Positions 52,441 to 61,984 of a stretch of 64,000 bases of DNA are shown here, piece by piece (position 1 is the stretch's first letter; each line of letters starts with the position of its first letter). The notes beneath the pieces were generated by a model that saw only the letters and a program-made list of their open reading frames with translations, ran no database searches and had not been told where the DNA came from. This DNA comes from Ignelater luminosus. Lineage: Eukaryota > Arthropoda > Insecta > Coleoptera > Elateridae. The stretch spans positions 6,369-70,368 of the forward strand of contig VTPC01000976.1 of NCBI GenBank assembly GCA_011009095.1. Direction: 5' to 3'. A program made the position numbers and the translations under genes.

Positions 52441-55400
52441 CATCCAGTAATATACGGGTGTCTGCATCTTCGTAAAGTTTGTTGCACTGAAAGTTCGTAA
52501 GCTGCTTTTTGCTAGACGCTGAGTGAATAAATACATGCCACTGCTGCAGCAGTCTATGTTTGAATTATCGGTTATTCTGTCGATGTTTGTTGTGCAGCTC
52601 GTTTTGCTCCAATACAATTTTTTATCGATAATTCTCTATTCATTACCATATCTATCCTCTGAGTACTGAGGATATGTTTCTAAACACTAGGTTGGCACAG
52701 AACTCTGAATAATACTTTGAGTAGAGAGAAAAATAATGCTTCATATTCAGCTGTTAGTAAACGTGAAGCTTTGCGGTGGCAAACAAAGGCGTTTTTGGGA
52801 CAGCAAAATCTTTAGAAATTCATAATAATTTTGAGCGCGTTGTTGCAACAGACATGGGAAATTGTCATTTCAAATTGCAAAAGACACAGTTAGAAAGACA
52901 TAAACTAGAATAACATTTCACGGGTAAGTAAACGAATAAAAGAAAATAAATATGGAAGTTGACCTTAAAATGTACATTTATGAAACGCATTCGTTTTCTT
53001 TGTTTGTCTATCGTCTGTACGCAAAAAGCTTCTTACGAATTTGTTTTCAATAAAGTGCTAACTAAATCTATAGTTTGGACTTTAAAATATTACATAAAAT
53101 GCATTTTGTGTTTTCGGTCATTGGTAGCAAACACGCTTCTATGGTTCAGCGACATTACTTCTCTCTTTTCTCAATTAAAAAAAATCTCTAAATGTTCTGT
53201 CTAAAGGTGATTCTCAAACTTTACATTGACGACATACTATCGATTAGAGACAGAGAATAAGGTGTCAATTCGTGTTTAAATATATCTTCATAAGTATTAT
53301 TCGTATTTTTTTAGCGTTAAGATATTTTTCACTGACTTGCGTAACAATTATCTTAGTGAAACCCACAATAAATTCATTTATTAACTTCAAGATCAAATTT
53401 CTATCAATCAATATCTTTTCGAATCACATTCAGCATTTTGATTTGACAAACTATCTATTATTAGAACTTATAAACTTTTCGTCTAATTAACTGCAATTCT
53501 TAGTTAGGCCTATTACTCCCCTGCATCCTTACAAGTTTTATTTATATGCTCAAGAGTTTGATATACAGAAAGTTGATTCAAGTCCCTTCGAAACGTTTTA
53601 CAACAAAATCTCCTACTAGAAATATCTTATGTACTCTTCGCGCAACTTTAAGTACCTTGTATATATTAAGTAGATATGTCGTACCCCATCTAAAATAGTT
53701 AACATGGTCATAAGCGAAGAACCATGGTAGCATTTTGTGAAAACTATTTAAATAGATATCACATTTGCCGTTTCTTTCGCCAAATATAAAATGTAAAATA
53801 TTTCGACAAGCTCCAGAGAGGAGTACCAATACTTAGAAAGTAGCATATTGTACACTAACGAACTCTAAAAGAGATGGAAATACTCTCCTCTTATCTTCTG
53901 AGCAATCTAAAATCTCATAAAAAATCTAAATTATATAAACTATTTACCTTACTTTTACTTTCTCTTAACCAGTTTATAAAATCCTCAAGCAAATCCTCAT
54001 AAGGCTTTGATAAGTACGTTTGTGGGTTTTGGGCCCACTTAAGATTTCTTTTAGAGTCGAATAAATAAGACTAGACTAAGACTCAGAGCACACACCATGA
54101 TATGTGTTTTAGTTTTTGGTAAATTGTCGGGTCAAACATTTGGACAGTGTATTTATTTGTATCTAGTTTTTGGGCAGTACGAGTACTTTCACATTTTACC
54201 GTTACCGTCTAAATTGTGTCATAGTCTGAGGCTGGATGCTGTAATAGTGGTAAACATGTGCATGCAATAATTTATTAAAATAATATTATTTATTGTGCCG
54301 AATAAAATTCGGGTTGTCGGCATAGAATCCATGCTATATTGTCATGTCATTATTAAATTTAAACATATGATCTTTTTTTGTTCATGGCTTTTGTTACTTT
54401 TGAAGATTTGTTTAATTCAGCAGTTTTTAGGAATTCGAAACCTTCTGGCACTGATAATTCCACTTTAGATAGCAATAATTTAAATTCTTATTTTTATTTG
54501 ATATCGAAGAGGCATGTTGGAAGACAGCTATTTGAATTCCTGAAAAGTTGGTGATTTATCCAATGTTATTTTTAAATTATTAAAATTGTCTCCAGCAAAC
54601 TGCAAAACTCTGTTGGAAACAAGACAAGGAGGAACAAAGAAGCATTTATGCACATCATTACATTTCATTTAAAAATCGCCTTTTAAATACTGCAGCAAGT
54701 GGATCTTTGTTAAGACTTTGCCATGCCGAAATAAAGAGTCGCTATGGTATCTTACCTTAGAAGCTATCAAGTTTCTTTGACCTACTCGTGACAAAAATAT
54801 TTCAATTCTTGTTGTTGAGAAAAGCATAATTTTCCACGTTGCTGAGAAATTGTACAAGAACAAGTTGGACAAAAAGATACAGCTTTCGAGTACTAGCATT
54901 TCTGAATAAGGGAACTCCATATATAATTGCATTACGGATTTCCAAACGAACTAAAAAGGTTCGGTTACTAAACTCAATTTGTTTCTCTGTGTGTTTCAAC
55001 TCCTGGTTACTCTACTCCACATAAGATATATGATTTAGATGTTACGCTGATTACGAATATGAGAACTGCATTTCATTATCTCAAACCGTTCTCGAGAAAA
55101 TTGACTTCGAAGGATGAGGCAATAGTAAATTAAAGATGGCGCAATAAAAATGAGTCATTTAGTTGGGTTATAATAATGCCTGCATTTCTAGTTTGTTAAA
55201 AATAATTTAACAATATTGACCGTTTACCTACAAAAGTAGGTTTTGTGATTGTTAGAAAGAAAAAAGTTCCGGCGATTTCAAGACCCTAGGTTTCACATCA
55301 TTTTTTCAAGAATTCTAACTACATCCTGCATCTCAAATCTTGGTACAACCGGTGGGTTTCACATCCCTAATCAAGTTAAATTAATTTTTTTACGGCAAGG

Positions 55401-57374
55401 TGCAGACAGGTGCAAGACAAAATCCGAACTGAACTTGCACTAATTTGAAGCTTTAGCATTTGAAAACGCACTGATCATACTAAGTCCTAGGTTGCTATTA
55501 GTTGGATAATAATTATTTTCTTACTATTATGTGTTATCATTTCTGCTGAACAATGCGTTAATGCAACTGTCATCAAAAACAGGAAATTGAGGAGAAAAAA
55601 TTTATTAAATTATATTTACATTGTTGTGATAATATAATGACAAAAAAATCAATATCACAATCTTACAAGTTTATAAATCTTTTTTTGAATTCGTATAAAA
55701 ATCAAATAATTCAGGATCAAATGACGGACCAAAGGACATTTATTGAATATTTTATATCCCCTTGAGAGTTGGAAAAACATTTATTTGCAAATACACCAAA
55801 TTCCGTGTATCCCAATAAACGATCGCTGGAACAACGCTGGCAAATACATTACTAAGCGGATCGTGTCTCAAATGAAGCCATACGTTTGCTGCTCCTGTAA
55901 GAAATCTAAGTTAACGCTTCTTCTAGCAATGCCGTATTATTTCCTTTCATCGAAGTCAATGTTTGCCTAAAAAATATTTTTTAGCATGTATCAAAGACAG
56001 AAGAGCGTTTATTAAAAAGTTTTCCGCTAGAATACCAAGTAGATTTTCTCGTCTATTGCCGCACTGGATGGATCCTATAATAAATTTTTAGGCACATCTT
56101 TTTGTCGAATCTTATACAGACCAGCCATATCGCGTTTCGCCCAATTTGTTCTTTCGTAGAATGTTTCTCGAGTTTAAGATGAAAATCGTGGGTTTTTATG
56201 TGTACCTTCCGTTGTGATTTTAATAAAATTTTATTAAAATATCCCTATTCACATAATAAAATTGGCCGTATGAATTATTTAAGCCTGCTTGTTATTTTTG
56301 CAAATTGAATCCGACTGTTACACTTACAACACGCATTACCACAATAACATAGGTCTAAATTGCGAAATTACATTTAATGTAATTTCATAAAATACTTGAA
56401 AAATCTTCTTTATTTTCTTTTGTTTATACTGTAACAAAAACCAATTATTGTAGTAAAATTGAAAACAAATTTCTAATCTATCTTGATATTACACACTTTC
56501 TCATAAGTAAACTTTGACGAATAATTACTGAAGGTATAAGTGTATGATTTGCAATACAGGATGATCTGGAGATCGTATTTTCTTTAAGTGTTCTAAATTG
56601 AATTCTCTGCATCTGTGAATATAGTACTTCACAAGGAAAAGTCGAATAATTATTATGGGTTAAAAGCTGATGCACAGAAAAAATAAATAGATCATTGTTT
56701 TGATTACTCAGGCTTTTAGTGCCAAATATCTAGTGCTTTTTAAAAGATTCTTGGCACATACCTCTAAAGAAAACTATGCAAAACTAGTGCTTGTTGACTA
56801 TTGTTTTTATTTAAATAAAATTAAATATAAGAAAAAAATATTCTTGACCCGTTTAGATTTTAAGGGTCCAAAATAAAGCATTTCCAAACTAATCTGAAAG
56901 GTAAAGTTTTCTTTGTGTGTGAGATGTGCATAGCGGATGAAATACTTATAGCGACAACAAAGCTGGTATGGAACTTTATACTTGAGATATTTATTTAAGT
57001 GAACAACAGTGAAGACTTAGTTTACAGTAAAGCTGAGTTTACATTTTTTTTATCTAAAAGTGAAATTCTTTCTGCTAACTCTTGAAAAGCTAACGTGTCA
57101 AACTTAATAAATATTGAATATATGAAATGAAGCGGTGGGCAATGAAATTGATAGAAAGACGCTTATTCAATAATACCTATAAGCTTTAGATACAAGTATT
57201 TCCAACGAAAAAAAGAGATACAAAAGTTTCCTTTCTTATAAGAAAAACGTTACGCATTGTAACCAAAATAAGTAGTGCCAGTGTAAAAGAGAATTAATTT
57301 TATGTCGTAAGAAAGAGACACACACACTCACTAAGGCTAACTAAGTAATTTTAATTAATAAAAACAAAATACAG
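52441..57374. other. AT-rich DNA, no gene seen
   Basis: No supported gene. The frames around 54370-55100 (plus) are longer than average in places, but I could not match them to any family. A short CA-rich stretch (gagacacacacactcac) lies near 57315. Confidence 0.45.
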
Positions 57375-57508
57375 AAAAACTTAAACTTATAAAAAAATAA
57401 CTCAGAACACTAAATATACGTCTTATCGTCTTCGAAAGCACACTCCCCGTGTCGTTTGCTTTTTACGCGCTCTTGTATTTTTTTTACAGCTGTAGCCCAA
57501 TTCTGACA
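57375..57508 (-). repeat. LTR-like terminal direct repeat (3' end of array on the minus strand)
   Basis: The minus strand begins TGTCAGAATTGGGCTACAGC and runs to AAGTTTTT. The TG start suits an LTR. It is identical by eye to the internal copy at 59465-59598. It differs from the 5'-most copy (61053-61192) at about five substitutions and a 6-bp TCTTCG repeat. Confidence 0.65.
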
Positions 57509-57800
57509 CTCGGCCTTGCTACCCTAGAGGACGTCCTCGTCCTCAGTTCCGAACTCTCCAGTGCATCTTCATTTTCAGACTCTTCGGTTGAAGTGTCTTT
57601 TTCCTCGGGACTACACCATCGCTTCAGTCTATCTGATGAGTACACAGATTAGAAAGACCTTTGAGTGCGCTCTGCCCCCGGAATGTCTCGTAGTTTATAA
57701 CAATCGTTGCCTAGGACCCTTCCTACCATATAAGGCCCTTTGAAACGTGGCAACAGCTTTCTTGAAGTTCCGGTCGCCGCTAATTCTCGTCGCGTCATTA

Positions 57801-58484
57801 CTAGATCTCCCTCGTGATATTTAGTTGGTGGCTTTCTTTCTGATCAAATATCACCTTGTCCTTCTGTTGCTGGTTTTGAATTTTTTGGAGTGCTTCTTGC
57901 CTCATTTCGTCCAAATCCTCTGGTAACTGCAAATCTTGAAGCGCCATCACCAAATTGTTCTGCAATGCGTCGCGTGGATGAAAACCGAGTAAGAGTTGAT
58001 GTGGCGTCCGTTTGGTCGTCTTATGTTCCATATCATTTAAGGCAAACTGGATGTTTCTCACGTGTTGATCCCAATCCCTGCCATCTTCTTTATTATAAGT
58101 AGTCGTCAACGCGGTAAGTAACGTCTGGTTTTGTCTTTCCACTTGGCCATTCGCGCGAGGGGTGGCTGTAGCATTTTTAATATGATTAATGTTATTTTCC
58201 GCACAAAACTTTTCGAACTCGCGAGATGTAAATGCAGCTCCTCTATCTGATATTAGTCGCGTAGGTGTACCGAAATAGCTAAAAATGTCCTTTAACACGT
58301 TAATCACCGGTTTAGTTCCCGCGGTTTTAACTGCTCGTATGATCGAATACTTTGTAAAATTGTCCTGGTACACAAGAATGTAATGATGTCTTTTTGCTCT
58401 CACTACAAATGGTCCTAGTTTAGGTGTGCTCTTGAGTAGTCTTTTTCCAAAAATCAACTTTTGTTTTTCATTCCAACCCATCAA
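57801..58484 (-). pseudogene. Ty3/gypsy integrase catalytic core, copy 1
   Basis: The 227-codon frame holds the retroviral-type integrase core, with D41 (YILVYQDNFTKYS), D80 (LISDRGAAFTS) and E116 (TPRANGQVERQNQTL). The 35-residue spacing makes it DD35E. The N-terminal HHCC zinc domain is absent. After residue 214 the frame is wrong, but the expected C-terminal region continues in another frame down to about 57660: LLPRFKGPYMVG (GPY/F module) and then SDRLKRWC. The upstream pol domains are missing. Family integrases insert element cDNA into chromosomes. With no RT or protease this unit could not act alone. Confidence 0.88.
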
Positions 58485-58519
58485 GAGGGCGCTCTCTTCA
58501 AATTAGGTGATTCAATTTT

Positions 58520-58930
58520 CTATTGGGTAATGATCTCCACCCCCGAAAACGCGCATTGTATTTTCAGTACAAACTTTGTATCTTCAGGCTGGTGACCCAT
58601 TTTTTGCGTAGATAGTTCTGATCCGTCATCCGACGTGTCGTCGTCTTCCTCTTCGCTTTTCCTCCTCTTAAATTGATTCCTTCTACTCATCTTCATCTTA
58701 TTCTTCTTTTTATTTTGACTTTCATCTCGGGCTATGGCCTGACTTATCTTACTTGTTTGTTTATCTTCTCTTCGCACTTCTTCTTCTCGTCTTTGACTAA
58801 ATTCATCTTGATCTTCTTCATCGTCTTCTGGATTTTCTTCTTCGTCTTCTTCTGTGCTTTCAGCATCAGCGTATTTATATCTATAAGCCGGCTGCAAATT
58901 AATTTGGCTAAAACGTCCTGAGTCACGTCT
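58520..58930 (-). pseudogene. Highly charged segment of the array unit, copy 1
   Basis: An open frame with no ATG (TTG at 58897) begins AYRYKYADAES. It has an acidic run (about 58800-58860: EEDEEENPEDDEEDQDEF), then a basic Lys/Arg stretch (KKKNKMKMSRRNQFKRRK) and a second acidic patch (SEEEDDDTSDDGSELS). It stops just upstream of the integrase fragment. I do not recognise it. It could be the remains of a gag or another internal ORF joined to integrase by the deletion. The alternating acidic and basic composition suggests a disordered region. Confidence 0.5.
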
Positions 58931-58997
58931 TCAAATTCTATATTTAAAATATAGCAGCAATCAAAAACTTAAACTTATAAAAAAATAACTCAGAACA

Positions 58998-59399
58998 CTA
59001 AATATACGTCTTATCGTCTTCGNNNNNNNNNNTGATCTCCACCCCCGAAAACGCGCATTGTATTTTCAGTACAAACTTTGTATCTTCAGGCTGGTGACCC
59101 ATTTTTTGCGTAGATAGTTCTGATCCGTCATCCGACGTGTCGTCGTCTTCCTCTTCGCTTTTCCTCCTCTTAAATTGATTCCTTCTACTCATCTTCATCT
59201 TATTCTTCTTTTTATTTTGACTTTCATCTCGGGCTATGGCCTGACTTATCTTACTTGTTTGTTTATCTTCTCTTCGCACTTCTTCTTCTCGTCTTTGACT
59301 AAATTCATCTTGATCTTCTTCATCGTCTTCTGGATTTTCTTCTTCGTCTTCTTCTGTGCTTTCAGCATCAGCGTATTTATATCTATAAGCCGGCTGCAA
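58998..59399 (-). pseudogene. Charged segment, copy 2, running into the N gap
   Basis: Same sequence as copy 1. It runs into the 10-N gap at 59023-59032. The EDDKTYI tail read beyond the gap belongs to the LTR of the neighbouring unit and should not be taken as a fused protein. Confidence 0.55.
59023..59032. other. Assembly gap (10 N) inside the tandem array
   Basis: The base before the gap is at LTR position cgtcttcg and the base after it is at tgatctcc. In the complete unit these two positions are 1,096 bp apart (59525-60620). The gap size is thus probably a placeholder and one integrase segment is missing. Confidence 0.9.
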
Positions 59400-59464
59400 A
59401 TTAATTTGGCTAAAACGTCCTGAGTCACGTCTTCAAATTCTATATTTAAAATATAGCAGCAATC

Positions 59465-59598
59465 AAAAACTTAAACTTATAAAAAAATAACTCAGAACAC
59501 TAAATATACGTCTTATCGTCTTCGAAAGCACACTCCCCGTGTCGTTTGCTTTTTACGCGCTCTTGTATTTTTTTTACAGCTGTAGCCCAATTCTGACA
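59465..59598 (-). repeat. Internal LTR-like repeat
   Basis: Identical by eye to 57375-57508. It is shared by neighbouring units, as expected for a head-to-tail LTR-internal-LTR-internal array. Confidence 0.65.
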
Positions 59599-59890
59599 CT
59601 CGGCCTTGCTACCCTAGAGGACGTCCTCGTCCTCAGTTCCGAACTCTCCAGTGCATCTTCATTTTCAGACTCTTCGGTTGAAGTGTCTTTTTCCTCGGGA
59701 CTACACCATCGCTTCAGTCTATCTGATGAGTACACAGATTAGAAAGACCTTTGAGTGCGCTCTGCCCCCGGAATGTCTCGTAGTTTATAACAATCGTTGC
59801 CTAGGACCCTTCCTACCATATAAGGCCCTTTGAAACGTGGCAACAGCTTTCTTGAAGTTCCGGTCGCCGCTAATTCTCGTCGCGTCATTA

Positions 59891-60574
59891 CTAGATCTCC
59901 CTCGTGATATTTAGTTGGTGGCTTTCTTTCTGATCAAATATCACCTTGTCCTTCTGTTGCTGGTTTTGAATTTTTTGGAGTGCTTCTTGCCTCATTTCGT
60001 CCAAATCCTCTGGTAACTGCAAATCTTGAAGCGCCATCACCAAATTGTTCTGCAATGCGTCGCGTGGATGAAAACCGAGTAAGAGTTGATGTGGCGTCCG
60101 TTTGGTCGTCTTATGTTCCATATCATTTAAGGCAAACTGGATGTTTCTCACGTGTTGATCCCAATCCCTGCCATCTTCTTTATTATAAGTAGTCGTCAAC
60201 GCGGTAAGTAACGTCTGGTTTTGTCTTTCCACTTGGCCATTCGCGCGAGGGGTGGCTGTAGCATTTTTAATATGATTAATGTTATTTTCCGCACAAAACT
60301 TTTCGAACTCGCGAGATGTAAATGCAGCTCCTCTATCTGATATTAGTCGCGTAGGTGTACCGAAATAGCTAAAAATGTCCTTTAACACGTTAATCACCGG
60401 TTTAGTTCCCGCGGTTTTAACTGCTCGTATGATCGAATACTTTGTAAAATTGTCCTGGTACACAAGAATGTAATGATGTCTTTTTGCTCTCACTACAAAT
60501 GGTCCTAGTTTAGGTGTGCTCTTGAGTAGTCTTTTTCCAAAAATCAACTTTTGTTTTTCATTCCAACCCATCAA
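59891..60574 (-). pseudogene. Ty3/gypsy integrase catalytic core, copy 2
   Basis: Identical translation to copy 1, including the same frameshift before the GPY/F module. Sharing of the lesion means the copies arose by duplication of an already defective unit, not by separate decay. Confidence 0.88.
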
Positions 60575-60609
60575 GAGGGCGCTCTCTTCAAATTAGGTGA
60601 TTCAATTTT

Positions 60610-61020
60610 CTATTGGGTAATGATCTCCACCCCCGAAAACGCGCATTGTATTTTCAGTACAAACTTTGTATCTTCAGGCTGGTGACCCATTTTTTGCGTA
60701 GATAGTTCTGATCCGTCATCCGACGTGTCGTCGTCTTCCTCTTCGCTTTTCCTCCTCTTAAATTGATTCCTTCTACTCATCTTCATCTTATTCTTCTTTT
60801 TATTTTGACTTTCATCTCGGGCTATGGCCTGACTTATCTTACTTGTTTGTTTATCTTCTCTTCGCACTTCTTCTTCTCGTCTTTGACTAAATTCATCTTG
60901 ATCTTCTTCATCGTCTTCTGGATTTTCTTCTTCGTCTTCTTCTGTGCTTTCAGCATCAGCGTATTTATATCTATAAGCCGGCTGCAAATTAATTTGGCTA
61001 AAACGTCCTGAGTCACGTCT
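60610..61020 (-). pseudogene. Highly charged segment, copy 3
   Basis: Same translation as copy 1. It follows the 5'-most LTR on the minus strand directly, so the unit order is LTR, charged segment, integrase. Confidence 0.5.
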
Positions 61021-61052
61021 TCAAATTCTATATTTAAAATATAGCAGCAATC

Positions 61053-61192
61053 AAAAACTTAAACTTATAAAAAAATAACTCAGAACACTAAATATACGTC
61101 TTATCGTCTTCGTCTTCGAAAGCACATTCCCCGTGTCGTTTGCTTTTTACGCGCTCTTGTATTTTTTTTACGGCTGTGGTCCAATTCTCACA
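61053..61192 (-). repeat. LTR-like terminal direct repeat (5' end of array on the minus strand)
   Basis: The minus strand starts TGTGAGAATTGGACCACAGC. It differs from the other LTR copies by about five substitutions and an extra TCTTCG unit, so it is older or independently derived. Flanking DNA to the right is unrelated to the array. Confidence 0.65.
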
Positions 61193-61980
61193 TTTATTAG
61201 AAGAAAATTATAGTAATAAATAATTACATGCATGTTGAGTTTGTCATGATTGTTTTTAGATTCTCTTAAACGTGTCAATTGCTTGCTAGATATCTATTTG
61301 TAGACGATATATCTTTCTAATATTATAGAATTAATGTAGCATTGTACTGTTAGGTTTAGAAAAAAAAAACGAGGATTAAAATAGGGAATATGTATTTCAT
61401 AACTCAAGTGTGATTAAATTTCTGTTTGCAGTTATTCATGATGGAACATAAATCTTTTTTAATGCAAATTATAATTAGTATTTTTAACAGTATTCATTTT
61501 AAATCTTCTTATAATTGATTTCAAGCTGTAGATAAAATTAATACACTGCTGTCTGTTTCTTATCCAAGAATTTCAGCGTTCGCATTATTTTACAGCTCAT
61601 TAGGAATTGGGGGAGCGTTCAAGCCAAATGTGAAATTTATGTATAGAATAATTAGAATCAAAGACTTTTATTGGTTCTTGAAAAGAATATTATAGAGCTT
61701 GTTGCTCGGTCATGGATTTTATTGCTGGTTATTAAAAACATTATTATTGCATAGATATTATGGTATCAAGCAATGAAACTACTATTTCTAACACACTGTG
61801 TTCAAAATAACAAACTACTAAAACAACAGCATAATTTTCTGCAGTACCTGAAAGCAAGTTTACAGTCATGAAGAATTATAATGATAATATTTAATTCGAA
61901 ATTGTTTATTCTTTTTTTAATTAGTATTCGTGCAAATTTACAATGTACTTCATTATACAGAGTAATAAGTAAATAGTTTA
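61193..61980. other. AT-rich spacer, no gene seen
   Basis: Separates the LTR array from the Jockey-type LINE. No supported feature. Confidence 0.5.
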
Positions 61981-61984
61981 TACG

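Larger units (their letters stand above)
57375..61192 (-). mobile_element. Tandem array of an internally deleted Ty3/gypsy-type LTR element
   Basis: Direct terminal repeats of about 134-140 bp occur at 57375-57508, 59465-59598 and 61053-61192, and partly at 58963-59022. Between them, on the minus strand, each unit carries a charged segment followed by an integrase core and its GPY/F tail. No gag, protease, RT or RNase H is present. The 492-bp segment 58531-59022 recurs at 59033-59524 and at about 60621-61112. The 1,096-bp segment 57435-58530 recurs at 59525-60620. By eye the copies are identical, including shared frameshifts. The true unit is therefore about 1,588 bp. No target-site duplication could be identified at the outer ends. 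Confidence 0.85.

Noticed and set aside
54370-55100. Plus-strand frames that at first looked like a second hAT relic
   Set aside because: Blocks could not be placed in family order and no catalytic motif was found.
58673-59423. Plus-strand frames rich in Phe, Leu and Ser within the array, resembling membrane proteins
   Set aside because: They are antisense readings of the Glu/Lys-rich charged segment (GAA and AAG read as TTC and CTT). The repeated copies only repeat the artefact.
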